Source of the DNA: Kribbella pratensis
GTDB taxonomy: Bacteria; Actinomycetota; Actinomycetes; Propionibacteriales; Kribbellaceae
Direction: 5' to 3'
Length of the DNA stretch: 64,000 nt
NCBI RefSeq assembly: GCF_004366075.1
Contig: NZ_SODU01000004.1
Location: 835,869 to 899,868, forward strand
Shown here: one piece after another, positions 1-9,053 of the stretch
Numbering within the stretch: the first letter of the stretch is position 1
Layout: each line of letters begins with the position of its first letter
Made by a program: the position numbers and the translations under genes
Notes under the pieces: generated by a model
Told to the model about the DNA's origin: nothing
The model's database searches: none
Seen by the model: only the letters and a program-made list of their open reading frames with translations

Positions 1-1
1 A

Positions 2-469
2 GATGCGGGCCTCGCCGAGTCACCGATCAAGGTGACGATCAGCGCCGGCGGGGACCTCGACCCCACCTCGAAATTTTTCGCCACCGGCGACGTCGACAAG
101 GTGGTCTATGTCCCAACGTCTGCCGTGGAAAAGGCCGCGGCTGCGGTCGGAGCTGTTAGCCACGTCGTTGACGCGGGCGCGGCAGTCGATCTCGGCTTCG
201 TCCTGAGCGACCTCGCCCAGCGTGGCGTGAAGCGGCTGATGGTCGAAGGCGGCGGCACAATGCATACCCAGTTCCTCTCCGCCGGACTCGCGGACGAGAT
301 CCACCTGGTGATCGCCCCATTCTTCGTCGGCGACAGCAGCGCACCCCGGTTCGTCAGCGATGCTCAATTCCCCCAGAGCCCGTCCAGCCGCATGGCCCTC
401 ACCGAGGTCAAACAAATCGGAGACGTCGTCCTCCTCCGCTACCTCCCGAAAGTCCCCACCCATGCCTGA
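2..469 (+). CDS. RibD C-terminal (dihydrofolate-reductase-fold) reductase, 5' end outside window
   Basis: The reading frame is open from the first bases of the window, so the gene starts upstream; 155 codons are visible. The glycine-rich VEGGGTMHTQFL segment followed by DEIHLVIAPFFVG is the typical C-terminal part of the RibD_C/DHFR-like fold, which in riboflavin synthesis reduces 5-amino-6-(phosphoribosylamino)uracil with NADPH. The stop overlaps the start of the deaminase gene by 8 nt, so the two are translationally coupled. Together they look like a RibD enzyme split in two, with the reductase first. Whether the substrate is the riboflavin precursor or another pyrimidine/pteridine cannot be told from this fragment. 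Confidence 0.82.
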   Translation, partial: DAGLAESPIKVTISAGGDLDPTSKFFATGDVDKVVYVPTSAVEKAAAAVGAVSHVVDAGAAVDLGFVLSDLAQRGVKRLMVEGGGTMHTQFLSAGLADEIHLVIAPFFVGDSSAPRFVSDAQFPQSPSSRMALTEVKQIGDVVLLRYLPKVPTHA

Positions 470-911
470 ACTCGACGACCGCTACTGGCTCCACCAGGCC
501 ATCGACCTCTCCCGCTCGTGCCCACCATCGACCACCGCCTTCTCGGTAGGCGCCATCATCGTCACCCCCGACGGCGAGGTCCTGGCCACCGGCTACTCCC
601 GCGAAACCGACCCCCATGACCACGCCGAAGAAGTCGCGCTAACCAAGATCCGGCCAGGCGACCCCCGCCTCCGCGAAGCCACCATCTACACCAGCCTCGA
701 GCCCTGCAGCAAACGAGCTTCCCGCCCCCGCACCTGTACCGATCTAATCCTCGCAGCCGGTATCCCCCGAGTAGTCCTGGCCTGGCGAGAGCCATTCATC
801 TTCGTCGACTGCGAGGGCGTAGAACTCCTGAACGCTGCGAACGTCGAAGTCGTCGAGCTCCCCGACCTCGCGGAGACTGTCAAGGAGATCAACGCCTATC
901 TGCTGGAGTGA
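462..911 (+). CDS. RibD-like / dCMP-type zinc deaminase domain protein
   Basis: A 149-aa stand-alone cytidine-deaminase-fold protein. The HAEE motif supplies a zinc-ligand His and the catalytic Glu; the later PC-x8-C motif (PCSKRASRPRTC) supplies the two zinc Cys. This arrangement is that of the RibD N-terminal deaminase, which acts on 2,5-diamino-6-(phosphoribosylamino)pyrimidinone. The ATG at 462 lies inside the end of the reductase gene and gives the expected N-terminus (MPELDDRYWL). The pair could serve riboflavin synthesis or a specialised pyrimidine pathway; no other riboflavin gene is visible here. Confidence 0.82.
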   Translation: MPELDDRYWLHQAIDLSRSCPPSTTAFSVGAIIVTPDGEVLATGYSRETDPHDHAEEVALTKIRPGDPRLREATIYTSLEPCSKRASRPRTCTDLILAAGIPRVVLAWREPFIFVDCEGVELLNAANVEVVELPDLAETVKEINAYLLE

Positions 912-950
912 CGCAGCTGGCTCGAACTCTCGTCAGCGCCTGGGGAACGC

Positions 951-966
951 TCATCTGTTCAGATGA
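951..966. promoter_or_regulatory. 16-bp palindrome between deaminase and helicase genes
   Basis: TCATCTG-TT-CAGATGA is a perfect dyad of two 7-bp arms with a 2-bp centre. It lies 40 nt after the deaminase stop and 106 nt before the helicase start. With such a short centre it looks more like a protein operator than an RNA terminator. No cognate regulator is adjacent. Confidence 0.4.
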
Positions 967-1071
967 CGAATCAGGGTGACTCGATGCCCGCAAGAGACAC
1001 ACTCACCTGACGCCTATGCAGGTGACTGTCGGTGCGGTCTGGCAAGCTCCTCTGGGAGGGGTGATCGGGGA

Positions 1072-4000
1072 ATGAAGCCAGGGATCTACGACGCGTTGGT
1101 GACGAGCAGTCTGCTTGAGGCCATTGGGCAGTTTGATGGTCAGCAGCCGGTGATACACGAGGTTGACGAGGCTGACCAGCCGGAGGTCCTGGCGCGGCAC
1201 GTCGGGGACGCAGTACGGCGTGTGCTCGGTGGCACGCGCGACGCAGGCAAGCGCGTTGCTCTGGTCAACGACCTGCTGGAGCTCCTCGCCGAACACGACG
1301 ACCTCCTTCCCAGCGAACCGCCTCGTCAACTCCACGCTCTCTATCCCGCCGTACGTCCGGGCGTCACGAGCTACGGCTCGACTCGTCCAAGTACGCCGCT
1401 GTCGGATGCTGCTCTGCTGACGAACTCGCACGGCGAGCCATCGCTAGGTCCGGAACTACGCGCCGAGATCGACACATCCGACGAGGTTGACCTGATCTGC
1501 GCGTTCGTGAAGTGGTACGGCCTGCGGTTGCTCGAGCCAGAGCTCGAGCGCCTTCGGCTTCGGGATGCTCCGTTCCGCGTCATCACTACGACCTATCTCG
1601 GCGCAACTGATCGCACCGCTCTCGACAGACTCGTCAACGACTTCGGCGCCGAGGTCAAAATCCAGTACGACGTCCTCCGCACGCGCCTGCACGCGAAGGC
1701 GTGGCTCTTTCGCCGCGCGACCACATTCGACACGGCGTACGTCGGATCGTCGAATCTCTCCCGGGCGGCGCTACTCGACGGGGTCGAATGGAATGTCCGG
1801 CTCTCCCGGATCGCCACTCCGGGCCTGCTGAACAAGTTCGGAGCAACCTTCGACACGTACTGGAACGACTCCACCTTCGAGTCGTACGACCCCGCACGCG
1901 ACCGCGATCGGCTCGACGACGCACTAGCTGAAGCGAGCGGCCGTACGTCGTCCAATCGAGTCACGATCTCCCTGGCCGGCCTTGAGGTACGTCCGCGGCC
2001 GTATCAGGCAGAGATGCTCGAGGAGATCGAGGTCGAACGCGAGGTACACGACCGGCACCGCAACCTCGTCGTCGCAGCGACCGGCACCGGCAAAACCGTG
2101 ATCGCAGCTCTCGACTATCGGCGGCTCCGCGACGCTGCCCTCGAGCGCGGCGAGCCCGCGCCGTCGCTCCTCTTTGTCGCTCATCGTCGCGAGATCCTGC
2201 AGCAATCGTTGCGCACGTACCGCGAGGTCCTCGCAGACGCGAGCTTCGGCGAGGAGTATCACTCGGGCGCACGCCCCGAACGCTGGCGGCACGTCTTCGC
2301 GTCTGTTCAGGCGTTGACGGCGTACGACGTCACCTCGATGCCGGCGGACGCCTTTGAGATCGTTGTCGTCGACGAGTTCCATCACGCTGCCGCTCCGACG
2401 TACCGGAAGCTGCTCAATCACCTGCAGCCACGCGAACTGCTTGGACTGACGGCAACGCCGGAGCGCACCGACGGTTTCGACTTGCTGAGCTTCTTCGGCG
2501 GAAGAACCGCCGTCGAGCTTCGCCTCTGGGATGCGCTCTCAGCCGATCTGCTCTGCCCGTTCCACTACTTCGGGATCGCCGATGGGACCCAGCTCGATGA
2601 GCTGCAATGGAAGCGCGGTCGGTACGACGAGCGGCAACTCGAGGCGCTATACACGGGAAACGACAAACGCTCTGCCATCGTCCTGCGCGAGGTGCAGGAC
2701 AAGCTCTCCGACGTACGAGCAATGCGAGCACTCGGGTTCTGCGTCTCAATCGCTCATGCCGAGTACATGGCGCGCACATTCAACGCCGCAGGCATTCCTG
2801 CACAAGCAGTCTCCGGCGAGACCTCAACAGCCGTCCGCGACCAGGCCCTGCGTGATCTGAAGGATCGCCGAGTTAATGCACTCTTCGCGGCCGACCTCTT
2901 CAATGAGGGCCTGGATCTCCCAGAAGTTGACACAGTCCTGTTCCTCCGGCCCACGGAGAGTCCGACTGTCTTCCTCCAGCAACTTGGGCGCGGCCTGCGT
3001 CAGTCCGACGGCAAACCAGTCCTCACAGCACTCGACTTCGTTGGGCACCAGCGCAAGGAATTCCGGTTCGACCTCAGGTTCCGGGCACTCACTGGCAAGT
3101 CCCGAAAAAGACTGGAAGACCAAGTAAAGCAAGGCTTCCCGGCGCTGCCTTCTGGCTGCCAGATCGTCCTCGACAAGGTCGCCCAGGAAGTGGTCCTCTC
3201 CAATCTGAAGGGCCAGGTCGCCGGTCGGTGGCAAGACATGGTTCAAGAACTCAAGACGCTGGGCGACCGGGATCTCGGGAACTTCGTGCAAGAGTCCGGA
3301 GTCGAACTCAGCGACGTACTGCGATCCGGTCGAAGTTGGACGTCGCTTCGGCGCGATGCGGGGATGCCCACTCGGGGCGGATCGACGCATGAGACTGCGC
3401 TGCTACGACGGGTGCGGGCGCTGTCTCACGTCGACGACCCGGAACGTGCTCAGACCTATCGACGACTACTGCAGGACGACGGACCGTCGTACGACGATCT
3501 CGCTCCAATGCAACGCACGTTCGCGCGGATGCTCTTCTTCTCGTTGTGGCCGAACGGCGGTGGCTTCAAGACATACGAAGACGGCTTCCACGCCCTCCGT
3601 CAGGAACGTGCAGCGCGCGACGAACTCCTTGAGGTCACCGACTTCGCCATGGATCACGCCCGCCATCGAGCTGTGCCGCTCAGCGGCCGACTCGACGACC
3701 TGGCGCTGCGAGTACACGCTCGCTATCAACGTGAAGAGATCCTGGCGGCGCTCGACTACGCCAACTTTCAACGCCGACCGAGCACCTTCCAGTCCGGCGT
3801 CTTGTACTCGGAGGAACTGAACTCCGATGCCTTCCTCGTCACCCTGGTCAAGTCAGAAGCGGACTACTCGCCGACCACGATGTATCGCGACTACGCGATC
3901 AGCCCGAGCCTCTTTCATTGGGAAACCCAGAGCAACACGTCGGTGACGTCGAAGGTTGGGCAGCGATACCTCAATCACCGCGACCAGGACACGAAGATCC

Positions 4001-4170
4001 TCATCTTCGCCCGCGAGCACAAGCTCACTGAGCTAGGCACCTCGCCGTACCTCTTCCTCGGCCCAGCCACCTACACGTCCCACACCGGCGACCGCCCAAT
4101 AGCCATCACCTGGCAACTAGACCACCCAATGCCCACCGAAATGTTCCAAGCCGCCTCGGTCGTGGCATAA
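1072..4170 (+). CDS. PLD-like nuclease / SF2 helicase / DUF3427 protein
   Basis: A 1,032-aa cytoplasmic protein. The first ~300 residues hold a phospholipase-D-like domain: LHAKAWLFRR, then YVGSSNLSRAAL, an HxK-type motif with the usual following Ser/Asn. Next is a superfamily II helicase core with Walker A ATGTGKT (motif I), VVVDEFHH (motif II, DExH type) and a RecA2 lobe ending in QLGRGLR (motif VI). The remaining ~450 residues fit DUF3427, which regularly follows this PLD-helicase pair. The ATG at 1072 was chosen because GGGAGG precedes it and it gives a sensible N-terminus; the frame is open further upstream. Such fusions are common in defence and DNA-repair islands, so restriction of foreign DNA is possible but unproven. 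It stands alone in its orientation context. Confidence 0.85.
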   Translation: MKPGIYDALVTSSLLEAIGQFDGQQPVIHEVDEADQPEVLARHVGDAVRRVLGGTRDAGKRVALVNDLLELLAEHDDLLPSEPPRQLHALYPAVRPGVTSYGSTRPSTPLSDAALLTNSHGEPSLGPELRAEIDTSDEVDLICAFVKWYGLRLLEPELERLRLRDAPFRVITTTYLGATDRTALDRLVNDFGAEVKIQYDVLRTRLHAKAWLFRRATTFDTAYVGSSNLSRAALLDGVEWNVRLSRIATPGLLNKFGATFDTYWNDSTFESYDPARDRDRLDDALAEASGRTSSNRVTISLAGLEVRPRPYQAEMLEEIEVEREVHDRHRNLVVAATGTGKTVIAALDYRRLRDAALERGEPAPSLLFVAHRREILQQSLRTYREVLADASFGEEYHSGARPERWRHVFASVQALTAYDVTSMPADAFEIVVVDEFHHAAAPTYRKLLNHLQPRELLGLTATPERTDGFDLLSFFGGRTAVELRLWDALSADLLCPFHYFGIADGTQLDELQWKRGRYDERQLEALYTGNDKRSAIVLREVQDKLSDVRAMRALGFCVSIAHAEYMARTFNAAGIPAQAVSGETSTAVRDQALRDLKDRRVNALFAADLFNEGLDLPEVDTVLFLRPTESPTVFLQQLGRGLRQSDGKPVLTALDFVGHQRKEFRFDLRFRALTGKSRKRLEDQVKQGFPALPSGCQIVLDKVAQEVVLSNLKGQVAGRWQDMVQELKTLGDRDLGNFVQESGVELSDVLRSGRSWTSLRRDAGMPTRGGSTHETALLRRVRALSHVDDPERAQTYRRLLQDDGPSYDDLAPMQRTFARMLFFSLWPNGGGFKTYEDGFHALRQERAARDELLEVTDFAMDHARHRAVPLSGRLDDLALRVHARYQREEILAALDYANFQRRPSTFQSGVLYSEELNSDAFLVTLVKSEADYSPTTMYRDYAISPSLFHWETQSNTSVTSKVGQRYLNHRDQDTKILIFAREHKLTELGTSPYLFLGPATYTSHTGDRPIAITWQLDHPMPTEMFQAASVVA

Positions 4171-4484
4171 CCCCAAACGCAGTTGCCGTATCTCAGCCTG
4201 TCCGATGAGCTCGTGCTGCGCGAGCGAATCCTGAACGCCTAGCGCACCTCCGCGATCGGTCAGGCGGAACTGTCACCGGTCAAGCCCGGACGCTGACTTT
4301 GAGCGGATCAAGTAGGTGCGGGCGCGGGCGCTGCACCACGCTCGGCGGGCCCAGGAGTTGGCCGCGAGCGTCGGGATCTGATGCAAGGCCTGCTAGACAC
4401 GCCCAGCACTCAGAAGGATGAGTCATCGGACTGAGTGGATTCTTCTGTTGGACATGTCGGCTGGGGCGAGGGAGGTTGGAGGGT
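4171..4484. other. Intergenic stretch with short decayed coding-like segments
   Basis: No intact gene is present. Short plus-strand stretches look protein-like (for example LPYLSLSDELVLRERILNA from about 4190, ended by TAG, and a helical ARRAQELAASVGI segment near 4345) but lie in different frames separated by stops. This may be the remains of a lost gene; I cannot name it. Confidence 0.3.
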
Positions 4485-5459
4485 ATGGAATTTACTCAGC
4501 TTGGGCGTACGGGACTGAACGTCAGTCGGATCGTGTTGGGGACGATGAACTTTGGGCCTCTTACTGAGGTGGGGGATGCGCACGCGATCATGGATGCGGC
4601 GCATGACAAGGGGGTCAACTTCTTTGATACGGCCAACGGGTACGGGCGGTCTATCTACCCGGGGCGGACCGAGGAGATCATCGGGGAGTGGTTCGCCAAG
4701 GACGCCAAGAACCGGGAGAAGACGGTGCTGGCGACCAAGGTGTACGGCGACATGGGGCAGGAGTGGCCGAACACGAGCCGGCTGTCCGCGCTCAACATCC
4801 GCCGCGCGCTCGACGCGAGCCTGAAGCGGTTGCAGACCGACTACGTGGACCTGTACCAGTTCCACCACATCGACCGGAACACGCCGTGGGAAGAGATCTG
4901 GCAGGCGATGGAGGTCGCCGTACAGCAGGGGAAGGTGCTGTACGCCGGGTCGAGCAACTTCGCCGGATGGCACATCGCTCAGGCGCAGGAGGCGGCGGCG
5001 CGACGCAACTACGTCGGGCTTGTCAGCGAGCAGTCGCTGTACAACCTCGCACAGCGTGACATCGAGCGTGAGGTGCTGCCGGCGGCGCAGGCGTACGGGC
5101 TGGGCGTGATCCCGTGGTCGCCGCTGCACGGCGGGCTGCTGGGCGGCGTGATCCGGAAGGAGAACGAGGGCGTACGGCGCCTCGAGGGCCGTTCCAAGGA
5201 GACGCTCGAGAAGCTCCGGCCGCAGATCGAGCAGTACGAGGCGTTCGCGGACGAGCTCGGGCACGAGCCGGGTGAGCTCGGGCTGGCGTGGCTGCTGCAC
5301 CAGCCCGGTGTGACGGGGCCGATTGTGGGACCGCGGACGATGGAGCAGCTGGAGTCCGCCGTACGCGCGGTCGACATCAAGCTCGACGAGAAGTCCCTGA
5401 CCCGCCTCGACGAAATCTTCCCGGGCTACAAGACCGCCCCGGAGGACTACGCCTGGTAA
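4485..5459 (+). CDS. Aldo/keto reductase (YajO/Tas type)
   Basis: A 324-aa NADPH-dependent aldo/keto reductase with the full (beta/alpha)8 barrel length. The catalytic tetrad is visible: Asp and Tyr in DTANGYG, Lys in ATKVYG and His in YQFHHID. The C-terminal IVGPRTMEQLESA segment is the cofactor phosphate-binding part of the family. The ATG at 4485 has GGAGG nine bases upstream; an in-frame TTG at 4476 is less likely. It converges on the LysR gene with a shared hairpin terminator between. The substrate is unknown; the type usually reduces aldehydes or sugars. Confidence 0.9.
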   Translation: MEFTQLGRTGLNVSRIVLGTMNFGPLTEVGDAHAIMDAAHDKGVNFFDTANGYGRSIYPGRTEEIIGEWFAKDAKNREKTVLATKVYGDMGQEWPNTSRLSALNIRRALDASLKRLQTDYVDLYQFHHIDRNTPWEEIWQAMEVAVQQGKVLYAGSSNFAGWHIAQAQEAAARRNYVGLVSEQSLYNLAQRDIEREVLPAAQAYGLGVIPWSPLHGGLLGGVIRKENEGVRRLEGRSKETLEKLRPQIEQYEAFADELGHEPGELGLAWLLHQPGVTGPIVGPRTMEQLESAVRAVDIKLDEKSLTRLDEIFPGYKTAPEDYAW

Positions 5460-5466
5460 TGCTCAT

Positions 5467-5500
5467 ATGCCGCCGTACACAACCATGTGTACGGCGGCAT
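5467..5500. terminator. Bidirectional hairpin terminator
   Basis: A perfect 15-bp inverted repeat (5467-5481 with 5486-5500; arm ATGCCGCCGTACACA) with a 4-nt ACCA loop fills the gap between two convergent stop codons. It would end transcription of the aldo/keto reductase and of the LysR gene. Confidence 0.8.
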
Positions 5501-6364
5501 TCAGGGCTGGACCGAGTCGAGGAACGCACGTACGGCGTCGCGGTTGTCGGTGCGGCGCCACGCGACCGCCAGTTCCGCAGGTGGGAGATCCGGGACGGGG
5601 CGGCAGACCAGGCCGGGGCGTTGGTAGAGACCCGTGTTGCCTTCGGCGAGGAGGGCGATGCCGACGCCGGCGGTGACCAGTTCGAGGACCTCGTCTGCGG
5701 CGGTGGCCTCGGCCGCCACGACAGGTGGACCGGGACGGGCGTCGACAGCGAGCCAGAAGTCGCGGAGTGGACCGGCCGTCGCAGGAAGAGCTACGAAGGG
5801 CTCGTCCAGGAGCAGCTCGAACGGGACCGATGGGCGGTCCGCCAAGGGATGGTGGGCGGGTAGCGCGACCCAGCGGGGTTCGGTGATCAGCACGCGGGTC
5901 GCGAAGTCGGCGGAGATCGGGAGCCAGACGAAGGCGACGTCGCTGGTTCCGTCGGCGAGGCCGGCGGTCGGGTCGTCCCAGCCGACCAGGCGCAGCGAGA
6001 CCGTCCAGCCGGGGAGCGTGGCGCGGAAGCGTTCGACGGCGGGCCGTTGCAGGTCGCGGCCGACAGCAGTCTGCATGCCGACCACCAGCTGATTCGGGTG
6101 GGCGGCCGCCCGCGCTTCGGCGTACCCGCGGTCCCAGGCGGCGAGCACCTCCCTCGCCACAGGCAGCAAGACCGACCCCTGCGACGTCAGTGTCAGTCCG
6201 CGCGGCAGGCGCTCGAAGAGGTCGAAGCCGAGGCGGCGTTCGAGCGCTCGGAGTTGCTTGGACAGGGCGGGCTGTGAAACGAAGAGCCGCGCGGCCGCGG
6301 CCGTCACGGTCGATTCCTCGGCGGTCGCGACGAAGTAGCGGAGTTCGCGCAGGTGCGCATCCAT
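5501..6364 (-). CDS. LysR-family transcriptional regulator
   Basis: A 287-aa LysR regulator. The N-terminal winged helix reads ELRYFVATAEE, AAARLFVSQPALSKQLRALE and LFERLPRG, the standard LTTR pattern. An effector-binding periplasmic-binding-like domain follows. It is divergent from the second aldo/keto reductase gene (6425), with about 60 bp between, so that gene is its likely target along with itself. An ATG two codons upstream (6370) is an alternative start; the inner one gives the usual MD...L-RYF beginning. Confidence 0.9.
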   Translation of the reverse strand: MDAHLRELRYFVATAEESTVTAAAARLFVSQPALSKQLRALERRLGFDLFERLPRGLTLTSQGSVLLPVAREVLAAWDRGYAEARAAAHPNQLVVGMQTAVGRDLQRPAVERFRATLPGWTVSLRLVGWDDPTAGLADGTSDVAFVWLPISADFATRVLITEPRWVALPAHHPLADRPSVPFELLLDEPFVALPATAGPLRDFWLAVDARPGPPVVAAEATAADEVLELVTAGVGIALLAEGNTGLYQRPGLVCRPVPDLPPAELAVAWRRTDNRDAVRAFLDSVQP

Positions 6365-6424
6365 AACCAACGGTTATACCAACAGGTCTTGGACCGCGCG
6401 GCATCGGCGACCGACGCTGGACTC

Positions 6425-7420
6425 ATGACAAGCACACGCAATCTCGGAGGACTCGACGTACCGGCGATCGGGTTCGGCGCCATGGTTCTCTCCCCCGGCA
6501 TGTACGGCGACATCGACGACGGCCGTGCGGTCGCGGCACTCGACGCGGCGATCGGGGCCGGTGGGACGTTCATCGACACCAGTGACGCGTACGGCGACGA
6601 CGGGCACAACGAGAAGGTGGTCGGACGGGCGATCCGCGGACGGCGCGACGAGGTGACCGTGGCGACCAAGTTCGGTCTCAGGGTGCCCGACGGCGCGCAG
6701 CCGCATCCGTTGGCGGTGGGTTTCGCGTTCGAACAGTTGCTGGTGAACGCGGAGCCGAAGTACATCCGCGGGTACGCCGACAGCAGTCTGACCAACCTCG
6801 GCATCGATGTGATCGACCTGTACTACCTGCATTTCCCGGATCCGCAGGTGCCGATCGAGGATTCGGTCGGCGCGATGGGCGAGCTGGTTGCCGACGGCAA
6901 GGTGCGGTATCTCGGGGTGTCCAATGTGACGCCGGACGAGCTCCGCCGGGCGTACGCCGTACATCCGATCGCCGCCGTACAGACCGAGTGGTCGATGTGG
7001 CGGCCGATCGATCCGGAGTTGCTCGACGTGGCGCGGGAGCTCGGTGTTGGCGTCGTACCGTGGAGTCCGCTCGGTGCCGGGTTCCTGACCGGCACGGTGG
7101 AGAAGTTGGACGATGGTGACTTCCGGAACAATGCGCCACGGTTCGATGCGGAGAGCCTGAAGGCCAACAACGCGTCGTACGCCGCGCTCCAGGCGCTGGC
7201 CGCTGACCTCGGGATCACCCGGAGCCAGCTCGCGCTCGCGTGGTTGCTGCACCAGGATCCAGCCGTGGTGCCGATCCCGGGCAGTCGTACGCCGGCGCAC
7301 ATCGTCGAGAATCTGGCGGCGGCCGACATCACCCTGCACCCGGACACGCTCGAGCGGATCGACGCCGTCCTCGCCCGATTGATGCCGGTCGGCGGCACCT
7401 TGCTCCAGGACGAGCGGTGA
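6425..7420 (+). CDS. Aldo/keto reductase
   Basis: A 331-aa aldo/keto reductase, only distantly similar to the one at 4485. Visible signature residues: DTSDAYG (Asp, Tyr), VATKFG (Lys), and YYLHFPD (His), plus PIPGSRTPAHIVENL for NADPH binding. The open frame extends upstream to 6353, but MTSTRNLGGLDVPAIGFG at 6425 is the natural start of the fold. It is divergent from a LysR gene, which probably controls it, and its stop overlaps the GTG start of the next gene. Confidence 0.9.
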   Translation: MTSTRNLGGLDVPAIGFGAMVLSPGMYGDIDDGRAVAALDAAIGAGGTFIDTSDAYGDDGHNEKVVGRAIRGRRDEVTVATKFGLRVPDGAQPHPLAVGFAFEQLLVNAEPKYIRGYADSSLTNLGIDVIDLYYLHFPDPQVPIEDSVGAMGELVADGKVRYLGVSNVTPDELRRAYAVHPIAAVQTEWSMWRPIDPELLDVARELGVGVVPWSPLGAGFLTGTVEKLDDGDFRNNAPRFDAESLKANNASYAALQALAADLGITRSQLALAWLLHQDPAVVPIPGSRTPAHIVENLAAADITLHPDTLERIDAVLARLMPVGGTLLQDER

Positions 7421-7824
7421 AGGTACTCGCCGTCGCTGCAGTCACGGTGGCACTCGTCGGCTGCGGGGGCTCCAATCCAGGTGCGTCAACTACGCCAGCG
7501 CCGGTGGACGTTCTTCCCGCGGCGCAGGTGTACGTGGACGCGGTCAACCGGCGGGACCTGGACGGGCTCGTGAACGCGTTCCACACGGACGGACGGATCG
7601 TCGATGTGTCGCGGACGATCACCGGCCAGGACGCGATCCGCACCTGGGCGCGCAACGAGGTGATCGGCGGATCGCTGAAAGTCCTGGAAGTAGTCGAACG
7701 ACGGCCGACCGGGCAGAAGTTGCTGGTGCGCTGGGCGCCGGCCGGGTCGGACGGATGGCTGGCGCATTACGACTTCACCAGTGACGACGGCCGCATCCGG
7801 GTCGCCAACCTGCAGTACGCCTAG
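7417..7824 (+). CDS. Small lipoprotein with NTF2/SnoaL-like domain
   Basis: A 135-aa protein starting at a GTG that overlaps the reductase stop (GTGA), hence coupled to it. A short signal segment leads to an LVGC lipobox, so it should be lipidated and anchored outside the membrane. A Ser/Thr/Pro spacer follows, then about 100 residues (YVDAVNRRDLDGLVNAFHTD..., ending RIRVANLQYA) with the look of the NTF2/SnoaL cone fold, which often binds small molecules or catalyses isomerisation. The ligand cannot be told. Its stop shares the palindrome CTAG with the converging LysR gene. Confidence 0.75.
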   Translation: MKVLAVAAVTVALVGCGGSNPGASTTPAPVDVLPAAQVYVDAVNRRDLDGLVNAFHTDGRIVDVSRTITGQDAIRTWARNEVIGGSLKVLEVVERRPTGQKLLVRWAPAGSDGWLAHYDFTSDDGRIRVANLQYA

Positions 7825-8708
7825 GCGTGGACGGCGGTCGTGGGGAGCATGCCGATGAGTGCGTCGGCGGCCAGGGAGGCGGCGGGGCCGGTGGGGACGG
7901 CGACCGAAACCTGCCAGTCGGAGGCGGTGCCGGGGGCCAGGGAGACGGTGACGTGATCTCCGCGTTTGGCGGCGATGCGTTCAGGGACGAGCGCTACGCC
8001 TAGGTCGTGGGCGACGAGGGCCAGGAGGGTGTGTACGTCGTTGACCTCGATGGTCACCGGGTGCGCGACACCGGCCGTGGCGAAGGCGCGGTCGGAGATG
8101 GCGCGGGCGCCCCAGGTCGGGTCGAAATCGACGAACGACTCCCCCGCGAGGTCGTCGAGAGTCACGCCGGACGCCTTCGCGAGCCGGTGGTCGGGAGCGC
8201 AGACGAGGACCATCGACTCGCGCGACAGCGGCCGCAGGTCGAGCCCGTCGACCGGGTCGCCGGCGGTGGCGACGAACGCGACATCGAGCCGGCCGGACGC
8301 GAGTTCGTCGAGCATCGGCGTGGAGCCGCCTTGGCGGACCTCGATCTCCACGCCCGGGTACGCGGACCGGAACTTCGCGAGCAGCGCCGGTACGTCGACC
8401 ACCCCGAGGCACTGCTCGAGCCCGACCGTGAGGTGACCGCGCAGCAACCCCTGGACCGCGGCGACGGCGTCCTTCGCGGCCTCGGCGGCGGCGAGGGTAC
8501 GTCGTCCCTCGCACAGGAGCGCCCGGCCCGCCTCGGTGAGCTCCACGCTGCGGGTGTTGCGGACGAACAGACTCGCGCGGAGCTCACGCTCGAGCGCGCG
8601 GATCGAGGCGGACAATCCCGACTGCGAGATCGACATCGCCTCGGCAGCCCGCGTGAAGTGCTTCTGCTCGGCCACCGCCACGAAGTGTTCCAAGTGCCTC
8701 AGCTCCAT
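7821..8708 (-). CDS. LysR-family transcriptional regulator
   Basis: A 295-aa LysR regulator. MELRHLEHFVAVAEQKHFTRAAEAMSISQSGLSASIRALE is read over the first 40 residues as a classic LTTR winged helix (positions given rather than cited as one motif), and LGVALVPERIA near the end belongs to the effector domain. The open frame runs 66 codons further upstream but without regulator-like sequence, so the ATG at 8708 is used. The stop codon overlaps the stop of the lipoprotein gene by four bases. Upstream is a 525-bp gap containing a long inverted repeat, so its target may lie there or elsewhere. Confidence 0.88.
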   Translation of the reverse strand: MELRHLEHFVAVAEQKHFTRAAEAMSISQSGLSASIRALERELRASLFVRNTRSVELTEAGRALLCEGRRTLAAAEAAKDAVAAVQGLLRGHLTVGLEQCLGVVDVPALLAKFRSAYPGVEIEVRQGGSTPMLDELASGRLDVAFVATAGDPVDGLDLRPLSRESMVLVCAPDHRLAKASGVTLDDLAGESFVDFDPTWGARAISDRAFATAGVAHPVTIEVNDVHTLLALVAHDLGVALVPERIAAKRGDHVTVSLAPGTASDWQVSVAVPTGPAASLAADALIGMLPTTAVHA

Positions 8709-8784
8709 GACTAAGAACTGTAGTCGATCGAACCACGACAATTCTGCGGCGCCGCATGTTGGCGGGGGCACCCGTCTCGCCGTA

Positions 8785-8877
8785 GCGGACCGCCAGGCCA
8801 TCACAAATGCGCCCATCCCGCTCCCTTCAGGCGGCGAACCGCGCCTGGAGCGCGATTGTGATGGCCTGGCGGTCCGC
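8785..8877. repeat. 22-bp perfect inverted repeat, 49-nt loop
   Basis: The arms 8785-8806 and 8856-8877 (beginning GCGGACCGCCAGGCC) are perfectly complementary over 22 bp. The loop contains a smaller imperfect dyad (CAGGCGG...CCGCGCCTG, about 8828-8847). The element sits upstream of the minus-strand LysR gene, so it is not in a normal terminator position. It may be a structured RNA, a mobile mini-element or a regulatory site. Confidence 0.75.
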
Positions 8878-9053
8878 AACCAACCGACAGAGCGGACGTG
8901 AGCCACTCACCAAGCCGGCCAGGGCCGGGAGCCGCGCGCGGCTGTCACGCTCAGGAGGCCGGGGTTGCACCGCGGCGATGGGGGTAGGTGAGTGCGGCAG
9001 GTCCGCTCGCAGCGGGTGGGAAACGGGCGCGCGCGACGTGGAGAGGCCTGCGA

